DNA of 17,462 nucleotides from positions 1 through 17,462 of the forward strand of contig WJJB01000103.1 of assembly GCA_014729935.1 (NCBI GenBank). Reading direction: 5' to 3'. This DNA is from Candidatus Bathyarchaeota archaeon. GTDB lineage: Archaea > Asgardarchaeota > Lokiarchaeia > Sigyniarchaeales > Sigyniarchaeaceae. The notes below the pieces were generated by a model that was not told the DNA's origin, searched no databases, and saw only the letters and a program-made list of their open reading frames with translations. A program made the translations under genes and the position numbers. Shown in pieces: positions 1 to 6,996 of the stretch; positions within the stretch are counted from its first letter, which is position 1; each line of letters begins with the position of its first letter.

Positions 1-531
1 GTACAAGAAAACGGGGGCAAGATTACTCTTTCCATCAATGCATTCATTCCCAAGATGGGCACGCCGTTCATGTTTCACACGCGCAACTTCCAGCGGAATC
101 ACTTCGGGAAATTCAAGAAAAGGTACAAGAAGTTCGTGGGAATCATGAAGAAATTATTGAAAGGGAACGTGAAAGCCATGTCCATTCGGCTTGCCAGGAT
201 CCAAGCTGCGCTTTCCTTGGGAGGAACGGAAATCAGCGGGTATCTCGATGAAGGGCCAGTAACGGATGGTACTCCCAGGGTTGCTCGCATTCCCGAAGAC
301 GTTGTGGAATCCATTCTCTTGGAGATTGAACAGTTTCAAGACAGGGAAGAACTTCCTGGTCATTTTTCTTGCGTGCTCCCAACAGGATTCCCGTACTTGA
401 AAAAGCAATGGCTCGACGCGAATGAGGGCATTCCCGTGAAGGCATGCTCCGGTTTCGAATGTGATGCATGCGATGCATGCGGGATTTCAAGGCACGAACC
501 AGGTACCAATTCAAACCGTGAAATATTTTGA
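1..531 (+). CDS. B12-binding-type radical SAM protein, C-terminal part (5' end outside window)
   Basis: The reading frame is open from base 1 to the TGA at 529-531, leaving 176 residues of a longer protein. The first residues (ITLSINAFIPKMGTPFM) match the last strand of the radical SAM barrel in the cobalamin-dependent radical SAM group (TIGR03960/YgiQ-like), where the family has a LSINxFVPKPHTPF-type stretch. Next comes a basic helix-rich segment and VKAMSIRLARIQAALSLGG, also typical of that group. The tail is cysteine-rich (four Cys in ACSGFECDACDACGI), as in archaeal members ending in a C-x2-C cluster. The iron-sulfur CxxxCxxC and any B12 domain lie upstream and cannot be seen. Substrate unknown. 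Its 3' end overlaps the convergent TPR gene by 21 bp. An internal ATG at 55 would give only a fragment, so I read the gene as truncated by the window edge. Confidence 0.75.
   Translation, partial: VQENGGKITLSINAFIPKMGTPFMFHTRNFQRNHFGKFKKRYKKFVGIMKKLLKGNVKAMSIRLARIQAALSLGGTEISGYLDEGPVTDGTPRVARIPEDVVESILLEIEQFQDREELPGHFSCVLPTGFPYLKKQWLDANEGIPVKACSGFECDACDACGISRHEPGTNSNREIF
463..480 (+). repeat. 9-bp tandem duplication in the Cys-rich tail
   Basis: GATGCATGC occurs twice in direct succession (463-471 and 472-480). It is in frame and doubles a Cys-Asp-Ala unit in the radical SAM tail, adding one cysteine to the cluster. Seen directly in the sequence; functional effect unknown. Confidence 0.8.
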
Positions 532-1599
532 ACAGACCGAGCAATTGTAAACGGCGTCCTCCTCGATCCATTTCAAGAACTGTCCCTTGCAACTGGGACA
601 AATAATCGGTCCCTTGAATTTCTTCTTGCTTTTCTCGATTTCCTGGACCATGTTGCTGCCAGGTGATTTGAAATAGCCCAGTTCGCATTTTTCACAGTAA
701 AAACGCAAAATCTTGTCCCCCTTGTTAATCTTCTGGAGGTAGACATCTTCAATTGACCGGCACTTCGGGCACTTGGGAAGCACCTTCATGATGGTGCTCG
801 CGGTTTGCGGGTTTTCCAACGCCATGATGATCAGGTCATCCCTGCCAGCAAGGTAATTCGGGAAATAATCTAGCATGGATTTGAGCAAGCCCCCGGTGCT
901 CCGCTGGATGTAATTATGCTGGTCCTTCAATCCTTTCTCGATCAGGTCCAAGCCCAAGGTTTCAATGGTTCTCGGGTTTGCCTCGTAGGCTGCTACGAGA
1001 ATCACGTATGCGGTGCTACGGATCTCGTTGTCCGACGATTCCGCCAATTCCCTGATGATATTAAATGCCTTGCCGGAGTACAATTCTGGTCTCTCGACAG
1101 AGATGTTTTTCAATAAACCCGTCATCTTGTACTTGAAATCATCATCCTCGGCATTTTGCAATAATTCTATCAAGATTTCTGGCTGTATCTTGAAGATTTC
1201 CTCGATCTCCACATCCAGTCCGCTTTCCAGTATCTCGATCACGGTTTGTCGAAGCAGGGGACTGGTGGGATTCTCGTGAACCAAGTCCGCCAGAACCACC
1301 ATCGCCTTGAAATAATCCTTTCTATCCCTGTACAACTTGTTAAGAGAAATGTAGGCGAGGTCGCAGCTTTTATCGAGCTTGATGGTTTGTTTGAAACTTT
1401 GGACGGCTTCCTTCTTGAACATGCATGCCTGTTGAATGAGCCCTTGTAATTGCCAGGTCAGTGGATTGTCCGGATGCTTTTCAAGTGACTTGATAATCCA
1501 TTCCAATGCTTTTTCATTCTTACCAGCCGCGAAAAGGTCTTCGGCTTTCTTCTTGAACTTCAATGCTTTTTCAGGGTCCATGGATGCAGCACGTTCCAT
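511..1599 (-). CDS. TPR/HEAT-like repeat protein with two C-terminal zinc ribbons
   Basis: About 362 residues. The N-terminal third carries tetratricopeptide-type helix pairs (KAEDLFAAGKNEKALEWIIKSLEKHPDN, then two more units to about residue 110). The middle (about 115-265) is helical with HEAT/ARM-like pairs, e.g. DNEIRSTAYVILVAAYEANP. The C-terminus has two zinc-ribbon knuckle pairs: CPKC with CEKC about 25 residues on, then CPSC with CSVC. This suggests a soluble scaffold that binds proteins and perhaps nucleic acid; no enzyme motif is visible. The start is uncertain: TTG at 1608 is in frame, ATG at 1599 follows a TATA-like TATTTAAC (1645-1652, minus) at a sensible distance, and ATG at 1581 starts just before the first helix. 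The gene ends 21 bp inside the convergent radical SAM gene. I know no named family with this exact order. Confidence 0.8.
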   Translation of the reverse strand: MERAASMDPEKALKFKKKAEDLFAAGKNEKALEWIIKSLEKHPDNPLTWQLQGLIQQACMFKKEAVQSFKQTIKLDKSCDLAYISLNKLYRDRKDYFKAMVVLADLVHENPTSPLLRQTVIEILESGLDVEIEEIFKIQPEILIELLQNAEDDDFKYKMTGLLKNISVERPELYSGKAFNIIRELAESSDNEIRSTAYVILVAAYEANPRTIETLGLDLIEKGLKDQHNYIQRSTGGLLKSMLDYFPNYLAGRDDLIIMALENPQTASTIMKVLPKCPKCRSIEDVYLQKINKGDKILRFYCEKCELGYFKSPGSNMVQEIEKSKKKFKGPIICPSCKGQFLKWIEEDAVYNCSVCSKYFTV

Positions 1600-1644
1600 A
1601 ATTTTCAATAAAGGACGCTCGCTTACTTATCTAGATTCCATCAA

Positions 1645-1652
1645 GTTAAATA
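1645..1652 (-). promoter_or_regulatory. TATA-like box for the TPR/zinc-ribbon gene
   Basis: On the minus strand this reads TATTTAAC. It predicts a transcript start near 1622 and a leader of about 23 nt to the ATG at 1599. It sits in the short divergent gap shared with the PIG-L gene. Inferred from the archaeal TATA consensus only. Confidence 0.4.
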
Positions 1653-1666
1653 GATGTGATGTTCCC

Positions 1667-2407
1667 ATGCATGTCAATCTGGAGGGAAATCAAGTTCCCA
1701 TAGTCGTTCCAAGGCGGATGCTTTTCTTCGCACCACACCCCGATGATGAACTATTGAGTTGCGGGGGCACTATCTTGAAGTATTCGGAGCTCGGGACTGA
1801 GATCATCGTTGTTTTGGTAACTCAAGGTCTGGGAGGCTATGTCAAGGAGGAAGATAAAGATTCCATCGCAAAAGTGCGCGAGAACGAGTACAGGAACGCA
1901 ACGAAACACCTTAATGTTGATGAAATCATCAACTTGAAACTAGATGAGGTGCAAGTAAACCGGGAGAACGTCAAGCTCTTCACCAACATCATCAGGGATC
2001 ACGAACCGGATTTGATATTCTCGCCACACGTGTCAGACACGCACCGTGCGCATCGTGCAACTGCTGAGCTGGCAAAAGAAGCTGTGTACCACGCCGTGCA
2101 CGGGAAAGCATACGGCGGCCACGAGAAGAATGTTCGTCCGAAGGGCATGTATTGTTATGAATCCCCATCCAGGAAATTCTTCTACGTGGATGCAAATGTC
2201 TTTGCGATTGTTGATATTTCCAACTTTTGGTTAAGAAAGGTGGCGATTTTCAACCACGTGTACGAGAGCCAGGGGGAGGTCCTGGAACGCATCATCACCT
2301 GGGCAGAAAAAACCGCAAAACTCAGGGGAGAAGAGATTTTTTGCGAGTATGGAGAAGCGTTCATCCCGGATACCGAATATTGCCCGCTAAAGATATTGAT
2401 CGTGTAG
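1667..2407 (+). CDS. PIG-L/LmbE family N-deacetylase
   Basis: 246 residues. The zinc-binding signature of the PIG-L (LmbE/MshB) fold is present: FAPHPDDE at residues 21-28 after a hydrophobic strand, and SDTHRAHRATAE around residue 123, which supplies the second histidine motif (HxxHR). The glycine-rich CGGTI after the first motif is also typical. Family members hydrolyse the N-acetyl group of GlcNAc-containing lipids, mycothiol precursors or similar amino-sugar conjugates; the substrate here cannot be told. Length is normal for the family. The frame stays open upstream to 1436 but that part lies antisense to the TPR gene, so ATG 1667, just before the first conserved strand, is preferred. RdgB follows 15 bp later and is probably co-transcribed. 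Confidence 0.85.
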   Translation: MHVNLEGNQVPIVVPRRMLFFAPHPDDELLSCGGTILKYSELGTEIIVVLVTQGLGGYVKEEDKDSIAKVRENEYRNATKHLNVDEIINLKLDEVQVNRENVKLFTNIIRDHEPDLIFSPHVSDTHRAHRATAELAKEAVYHAVHGKAYGGHEKNVRPKGMYCYESPSRKFFYVDANVFAIVDISNFWLRKVAIFNHVYESQGEVLERIITWAEKTAKLRGEEIFCEYGEAFIPDTEYCPLKILIV

Positions 2408-2410
2408 GGT

Positions 2411-2416
2411 GGTGAT
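2411..2416 (+). promoter_or_regulatory. Ribosome binding site of rdgB
   Basis: GGTGAT lies 6 nt before ATG 2423, in the 15-bp gap after the PIG-L stop. It matches the archaeal anti-SD complement and fixes the rdgB start; it also supports co-transcription with translation re-initiation. Confidence 0.6.
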
Positions 2417-2422
2417 GGGCTC

Positions 2423-3019
2423 ATGATAAATCATATTTGGTTTGCAACGGGTAATGATCACAAGTTCTCTGAGGCTAGAGATTTCTTGGTCCAAGCGTTG
2501 CCAGGATTGCAACTGGAGCAATGCAAGGGGGATTTCCCGGAGATACAAGCCAGTTCGTTGGAGGAGGTTGCACGGTACAAGATACAAGCGGCGATGGATG
2601 CATGCCCTGGTAACTTGTTCATTGAAGATGCCGGGCTATTCATATCCTGCTTGCATGGATTTCCTGGAGTGTACTCGTCCTATGTTAAGAAAACGCTGGA
2701 TTGTGACGGCATCCTGAAACTCTTGGGCGATAAACAAGAAAAAATACAACGCGTAGCCTATTTCGAAACATGCACCTGCGTTTTTCTTGAAGAAATGCAA
2801 GAAATTCACATTTTCAAGGGTAGGATCGATGGACACATCGGGTTCAAGGAACGGGGTGCACGAGGTTTTGGATTCGATCCAATCTTCATTCCCGATGAAC
2901 CTGCAGGAAACGAACTCACCTTTGCCGAGATGACACCCGTTCAAAAAAATGCTGTGTCGCATCGAACCCGGGCATTGAACCACTTCAAGCAATGGTTATT
3001 GCAGTCGCATTCACCTTGA
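2423..3019 (+). CDS. rdgB: XTP/dITP diphosphatase (RdgB/HAM1 family)
   Basis: 198 residues, the usual length for the family. It hydrolyses dITP, XTP and ITP to monophosphates, keeping deaminated purines out of DNA and RNA. Family motifs are in order: FATGNDHKFSEA (residues 7-18, the T/S-x-N-x-x-K phosphate-binding start), IEDAGLF (67-73, acidic metal site), HGFPGVYSSY (78-87), GFGFDPIF (148-155) and the terminal SHRTRAL (179-185). All catalytic positions I can recognise are intact. GGTGAT sits 6 nt before the ATG. The gene is second in a likely operon behind the PIG-L deacetylase. A T6 run (3057-3062) and a hairpin cluster follow. Confidence 0.95.
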   Translation: MINHIWFATGNDHKFSEARDFLVQALPGLQLEQCKGDFPEIQASSLEEVARYKIQAAMDACPGNLFIEDAGLFISCLHGFPGVYSSYVKKTLDCDGILKLLGDKQEKIQRVAYFETCTCVFLEEMQEIHIFKGRIDGHIGFKERGARGFGFDPIFIPDEPAGNELTFAEMTPVQKNAVSHRTRALNHFKQWLLQSHSP

Positions 3020-3056
3020 ACGGACAAGAAATACCTTCCTTCAACCTTAGCCTTGA

Positions 3057-3062
3057 TTTTTT
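3057..3062 (+). terminator. T-run terminator after rdgB
   Basis: Six T residues 38 nt past the rdgB stop. Archaeal RNA polymerase commonly stops at such T-tracts; the call is by position and composition only. Confidence 0.4.
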
Positions 3063-3072
3063 CCTTTGAACT

Positions 3073-3118
3073 ACCACGGTCTAAATTAAACTAAAGAACG
3101 TGGTCTTCTTTCGAAATT
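3073..3118. repeat. Copy A of a ~45-bp hairpin element shared with 10296-10340
   Basis: ACCACG (3073-3078) pairs exactly with CGTGGT (3099-3104) around an AT-rich loop containing TCTAAATTAAACTAAA; TTC and TCGAA follow. The same order of blocks (CCACG, TCTA-ATT-AACTAAA, CGTGGT, TTC, TCGAA) recurs in the other copy with only small gaps. Both lie tail to tail between convergent genes. Function unknown. Confidence 0.65.
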
Positions 3119-3132
3119 AAAGATGAAAGAAG
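3105..3132. repeat. 8-bp inverted repeat directly abutting copy A
   Basis: CTTCTTTC (3105-3112) and GAAAGAAG (3125-3132) are exact inverted repeats with a 12-nt AT-rich loop. The stem begins on the base after the previous hairpin ends, making the second of three hairpins in a row. Confidence 0.6.
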
Positions 3133-3133
3133 T

Positions 3134-3153
3134 CCCTGGCATTCATGCCGGGG
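3134..3153 (-). terminator. Hairpin just past the GH-fusion stop, probable terminator
   Basis: CCCTGGCAT (3134-3142) pairs with ATGCCGGGG (3145-3153), with one G-U pair. On the minus strand it starts 6 nt after the TAA of the membrane/glycoside-hydrolase gene and is followed by pyrimidine- and T-rich sequence. It is the third of three abutting stems and could also stop plus-strand transcripts. Confidence 0.5.
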
Positions 3154-3159
3154 TATTTC

Positions 3160-5772
3160 TTAGAAACCTGCGAGGTGGAGATGATTGGGATTCACGTAAA
3201 TGTACCCATTTTCATACTCCCTCATCCAGGCGGTTCCACCTTTCCCAGACACCTTTCTCATGGAACCAAGTGCATCACCGAGTTCAATATTGAAATATTC
3301 CGGGTAAGCATTGATCTCGTCCCGGACGGTAGAGATGGCATATCCCACGATTCCATCCCGTGGGTAGTAGCCGGGATGTGGTTGGAACACGAGATTGGTG
3401 GCATTATTGGGTTTCGCCATGAGGTACGTCGCCAACCCGTATTCCAGTGCCCTGGTCGCTCCAGGTTCGTACCAGCACGCCCAAATATAGGATTCATTCC
3501 TGCGGGCAATCAAGTTAGCGTTTTCCACGATTTGCTTCCAATTCATCGACTCGTAAAACACCTGTAATTTTCGATCATCAACAGGTCCACCATACGGACC
3601 GGACTCACGGGCTTGATCTCCTGCACGAAACGCCAATTCCCCCCAAACACCTTGCTGGTATACCTGTGCTTCCTGCCAAAATGCTTGAGTGATGATTTCC
3701 ACGGACATGGTTGAATCGACTCGTTCGAGCCAATCATAGCACGTTTCGGTGATTTGTTCAACCGTGGAATAATCCGCAAGTTCCCCTACACTAGTATCCC
3801 AGTACCCGCGCCACATGACTTCATCTATTGCCACGCCGTCTGCATGATAGAGAATAGCTCGATTTTCGTATATCTTCGCGAAATATTCTGCCCATTCATC
3901 ATTCCCAAGGTCCATCAAGTGCCACGGGCTCGAATTGGAATCCCGTCGAACACCAACTGCTTCAGTTCCGTTATTGAGTTTCACGGTCCAATCATGCATG
4001 GTTTCGTTGAATCTCACCCGGGGGTAATGCGTGTTCCCCCACGACCCATTACTGTACGGCGAGGCTGGATCTTCTTCCAGGGAGGTTGCAAACGCCATGT
4101 AATAGAAGCGTGCAAGTGGATTGATGGTCTTGATGGCCATGATATCAGCAGGAGTGGTTATTGCACCACAGGTTCCCAAGGAAAACACGTCATTTGTAGT
4201 CGCAATCCAATTAATGGCATCGGTTTCCGTGATATCCTCACCATAACCATAATAATATCCACCAAGCCTAATGGATTTCCCAGGCCGAATGATTTCACCG
4301 TGAGGGGCACCGGAAAATCCTAGATCCTTGAGGAGTATTTTACCCGTGGTGGGTGCCAAGCTGATACTAGTAACGGGATTTCCATGCACGTCATACGCTT
4401 GAGTTGGAATGTTAATCTTCACGTTGAAATTAGTTTCGGCAAAGAGCACCCCAAGAAATACTGGCGAGGAAATCATTACAACAATTGGAGCAATTTTGAG
4501 CTTTTTTAAACCGGGACGGGTTCTTTGGGACTTATTGAATAGCTTGTTCCATTTTCTCCTACCTTGGGAAGCCACGGAAGCCATGTAATCACCGTGAACG
4601 GTGACCGGAATCGAAAACACCACGCTGATCAAGATCAACAACACTCCCACTAACAGGTACACGGGATTGTTATCCATGATGTATTCTAGCTCGTGTCCAA
4701 CGCCACCACTCACGGATGAGAGAAGTACCAGTAAAAATATTGCTAAGGCCATGCGGGACTTGCGCGCTGGTGGATCATGGTTCCAAATCCATGCGAGCTC
4801 ACCAATCGCTATTCCAGAAGCAATTCCCGTCAAAAGGAGCATCCACCAAGCCGTGAAGTACGATGTATTGCTTAGTACCAAGATATAAAGGACCATCATT
4901 AAGGTGCTTGACCCGAGTGCCCTTGACCTGCGCCGAACCGGGTTCAACCCGAAAAATAACAGGCCGAGCAAGAATCCGACAATCCAGATCATTCCCCATC
5001 TTGATTCTAATCCAAGCCAGCCAGTTGACATGAAAATCAATCCCATGAAGAAAATAAGCAAGTTGCTCATTACTTGTAATGGTTTGAGGCGACGGGTGGA
5101 CCGAGGTAGGGGAACGGTTGAAGACCGTTTCCACCGAATGCCGAGAGGCTTGCGCTTGTGCTTTTTAAAAGATTCCCGAGTGTATAATAACCTCCTTGCC
5201 CTTTCGGGAATACCAATGGCAAGGAATACGCTCACGCAAGCATACAGCAGGGGTTCCAACTCGAAGAGCGAGCTCGTGGAAAAGCCTAGTAATAACGCCA
5301 CGCAAGTACAGATAATGTATTCCCACCAACTATAAGAGTTGTGAGACATTTGATGGGTTGGTAGCGTTCCTGAAGCTGCTTGGTGATTCACCCAAGTCAA
5401 GAGGTCAAGCATGAGGGAAGCAAACACGCAGAGCATCGTGATACCCAAGACGAGTACTGCTTGAAAGGAATCAGGATCAACACCCAACCATGAAATATAA
5501 CCTGCCAAGGGTACCAAGAAAGCATTCGTAACCGTGAAAACCAAGGAGACCTTCACCATTCTCTCATGGGGAAAAAATGCCAAGAACATCGCCAGGAAAC
5601 ACCCGGGAATAATGGCAATGGTGATAACGAGGGTTATCCCGGCTAATCCTGCACTGAAAAACTCGTGGACTATCCTGGGCACGAGGAAGATGATGATCAA
5701 AACATGTGGTGCGAGGATTATCCCTTGTTGTAAATTATCTCCAAGCCTGCCGTGATTTCGTTCAACAATCAT
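3160..5772 (-). CDS. Polytopic membrane protein fused to an extracytoplasmic glycoside-hydrolase-like barrel
   Basis: 870 residues in two halves. Residues 18-395 carry about 12 hydrophobic spans with a basic loop near 190-230; a further span lies at about 426-446 after the basic RRKWNK/QRTRPGLKKLK segment. The rest (447-870) should lie outside the membrane. It begins with a small strand-rich region, then a barrel-like domain with the pattern of the hypothetical glycosyl hydrolase GHL15 group (PF14885-like): a strand ending FYYMAF (556-561), LMDLGNDEWAEYFAKI (619-634), DGVAIDE (645-651, probable catalytic acid site), WYEPGATRALEYGLATYLM, and a closing ENGYIYVNP. Several N-x-S/T sites fit a surface location. 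Polysaccharide cleavage is inferred; the substrate is unknown. ATG 5772 is the only sensible start. A fused many-span N-terminal half is unusual; the barrel normally comes as a secreted or singly anchored protein. Confidence 0.75.
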   Translation of the reverse strand: MIVERNHGRLGDNLQQGIILAPHVLIIIFLVPRIVHEFFSAGLAGITLVITIAIIPGCFLAMFLAFFPHERMVKVSLVFTVTNAFLVPLAGYISWLGVDPDSFQAVLVLGITMLCVFASLMLDLLTWVNHQAASGTLPTHQMSHNSYSWWEYIICTCVALLLGFSTSSLFELEPLLYACVSVFLAIGIPERARRLLYTRESFKKHKRKPLGIRWKRSSTVPLPRSTRRLKPLQVMSNLLIFFMGLIFMSTGWLGLESRWGMIWIVGFLLGLLFFGLNPVRRRSRALGSSTLMMVLYILVLSNTSYFTAWWMLLLTGIASGIAIGELAWIWNHDPPARKSRMALAIFLLVLLSSVSGGVGHELEYIMDNNPVYLLVGVLLILISVVFSIPVTVHGDYMASVASQGRRKWNKLFNKSQRTRPGLKKLKIAPIVVMISSPVFLGVLFAETNFNVKINIPTQAYDVHGNPVTSISLAPTTGKILLKDLGFSGAPHGEIIRPGKSIRLGGYYYGYGEDITETDAINWIATTNDVFSLGTCGAITTPADIMAIKTINPLARFYYMAFATSLEEDPASPYSNGSWGNTHYPRVRFNETMHDWTVKLNNGTEAVGVRRDSNSSPWHLMDLGNDEWAEYFAKIYENRAILYHADGVAIDEVMWRGYWDTSVGELADYSTVEQITETCYDWLERVDSTMSVEIITQAFWQEAQVYQQGVWGELAFRAGDQARESGPYGGPVDDRKLQVFYESMNWKQIVENANLIARRNESYIWACWYEPGATRALEYGLATYLMAKPNNATNLVFQPHPGYYPRDGIVGYAISTVRDEINAYPEYFNIELGDALGSMRKVSGKGGTAWMREYENGYIYVNPNHLHLAGF

Positions 5773-5818
5773 GTAATCATATCCAACTACGTGAAATTGG
5801 TAGATTCTATTGGGACTT

Positions 5819-5857
5819 TCTTGGGGGATTCTCGGGGACTAATGAGAATGACCAAGA
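5819..5857 (-). promoter_or_regulatory. Stem-loop at the predicted 5' end of the GH-fusion transcript
   Basis: TCTTGG (5819-5824) pairs with CCAAGA (5852-5857), and ATTCTC (5828-5833) with GAGAAT (5844-5849), separated by a GGG/GA internal loop and closed by a 10-nt loop. A minus-strand TATA-like GTTATATG at 5883-5890 predicts transcription starting near 5860, so the leader of about 88 nt would open with this stem. A regulatory or RNA-stability role is inferred. Confidence 0.4.
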
Positions 5858-5882
5858 GTAATAGTACATGGTTTCGTTTCAG

Positions 5883-5890
5883 CATATAAC
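5883..5890 (-). promoter_or_regulatory. TATA-like box for the GH-fusion gene
   Basis: The minus strand reads GTTATATG about 112 bp before the ATG at 5772. The spacing to the stem-loop start at 5857 matches the archaeal TATA-to-start distance. Confidence 0.4.
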
Positions 5891-5955
5891 TATTTTCAAA
5901 TTTTGTCTCAATTTCCGGATCAGCTGAGGAGATATGAATAATCGTCATTGAGAAT

Positions 5956-5963
5956 GATAATAT
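5956..5963 (+). promoter_or_regulatory. TATA-like box for the zinc-ribbon/DUF998 pair
   Basis: ATAATATA-type sequence in the context AATGATAATATATGATGGATGC. Predicted start near 5988, ahead of GTG 6013. The flanks resemble the box before the 7354 gene (AATGATATATATTGGATGC at 7325-7343). Confidence 0.45.
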
Positions 5964-6012
5964 ATGATGGATGCAAGCTTCAAGGTGAAAGCGTCAATGA
6001 GACCATGCAAGG

Positions 6013-6210
6013 GTGCAAACATTGGAATCCCGTGAACCCGGTAGTGCCAAGAGCCATTGTGAAATATGCGGGACAACCTTGGAGAGCAATGAGGCATATA
6101 CAGTGGTAGGAAGGGATGTATGTTGGAAATGCCTGATAAAACGTATCCTACCGCTCTTTGGGGCTTTACTGGGGATGCTTGTCTTGATATTGCTGGCAAT
6201 ACCGTGGTAG
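6013..6210 (+). CDS. Small zinc-ribbon single-span membrane protein
   Basis: 65 residues starting at GTG 6013; an in-frame stop at 5998-6000 leaves only this GTG or TTG 6022 as starts. CEIC (16-19) and CWKC (37-40) form one zinc-ribbon knuckle pair of the type seen in LIM- or rubredoxin-like mini-domains (C-x2-C, 17 residues, C-x2-C). One hydrophobic helix fills 45-63 and the protein stops at PW. It is probably a membrane-tethered metal-binding adaptor. Its TAG is followed at once by the ATG of the DUF998-type gene, which implies translational coupling and a shared job. I do not recognise a named family. Confidence 0.6.
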   Translation: MQTLESREPGSAKSHCEICGTTLESNEAYTVVGRDVCWKCLIKRILPLFGALLGMLVLILLAIPW

Positions 6211-6957
6211 ATGATGGGAAAGGTAACGAGGTTGTTTTCGGGAAAATACAGGAAGAAATTCTTCCTGAGGAAGTTCTTTCCTACATGCTTGTCCATCTTT
6301 TTCAGTTGCCTAGTGATTTCTGGTATAATCTTTGATTCGACTAATCCGTCGGGCTATTCCCTGGTGGAAAATCCCATTAGTGACCTGGGAAATCCCGTAC
6401 TCAACCCGTATGGCTGGTTTTTTTTCAGTGCTGCCTTTGTTTTTTTTTCCATCATTCTCCTTCCCATGTACATGTTTCTTTACCAGCGATTGAAAAAAAT
6501 GGAGTCAATATTCCCGAAAATTGGCATCATTTCAAACGTTGTATCCTCCATCGGCATGGGCATGCTCGCATTTTTTCCCAACAAGATACCTTCCCTCGCG
6601 CTTCATGGGCTTGCTGCATTATTGGCCTTTGGAGGAATTTGCAGCGGGATCATCTCATCTTGGATCGCCATCGCCCGGGATGCATACATCAAGGCCCGGC
6701 GCGAGCGTAGAAAAATCATCAGCTTGGCTATAGTTAGTATCTTTGTATTGCTTATATTCATCACGGTTACTGGTACCACCGAGCTTGTTTTCAGGGACCT
6801 GTTCGGGGAGTCCAAATCATGGTTCCTTGCCTTCTCGTTTTGGGAGTGGATGCTCTTCTTCGCCATCAGCCTTCAAATTGGTTTCATCATCTTCATCCTA
6901 CCTGATCACATGGAGGTCAATTACTTGCACGATTCTAAGCATTACCTGGATGCATGA
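6211..6957 (+). CDS. DUF998-type six-span membrane protein
   Basis: 248 residues with six hydrophobic spans. The N-terminus is basic (KVTRLFSGKYRKKFFLRKFF) and so probably cytosolic. After the first span comes NPISDLGNPVLNPYGWFF, matching the ISDLG...NP signature of the DUF998 family of uncharacterised membrane proteins found in archaea, bacteria and related to the eukaryotic Frag1/DRAM group. A basic cytosolic loop (KARRERRK) splits spans four and five. The gene has two in-frame ATGs (6211, 6214); the first directly abuts the stop of the zinc-ribbon gene, so the two are coupled. Function of the family is not known. Confidence 0.75.
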   Translation: MMGKVTRLFSGKYRKKFFLRKFFPTCLSIFFSCLVISGIIFDSTNPSGYSLVENPISDLGNPVLNPYGWFFFSAAFVFFSIILLPMYMFLYQRLKKMESIFPKIGIISNVVSSIGMGMLAFFPNKIPSLALHGLAALLAFGGICSGIISSWIAIARDAYIKARRERRKIISLAIVSIFVLLIFITVTGTTELVFRDLFGESKSWFLAFSFWEWMLFFAISLQIGFIIFILPDHMEVNYLHDSKHYLDA

Positions 6958-6996
6958 TATCACCAATCCATTCCCCATAACCTGGCACATACACGT

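Noticed and set aside
233..688. Minus-strand open frame of 151 codons
   Set aside because: Out of frame with both the TPR gene and the radical SAM gene that cover it; composition is that of a shadow.
1436..1666. Upstream extension of the PIG-L frame
   Set aside because: The 77 extra codons are antisense to the TPR coding region, and the PIG-L fold starts right after ATG 1667.
3145..3567. Plus-strand open frame of 140 codons
   Set aside because: Lies antisense to the well-supported GH barrel and has no recognisable domain; a shadow frame.
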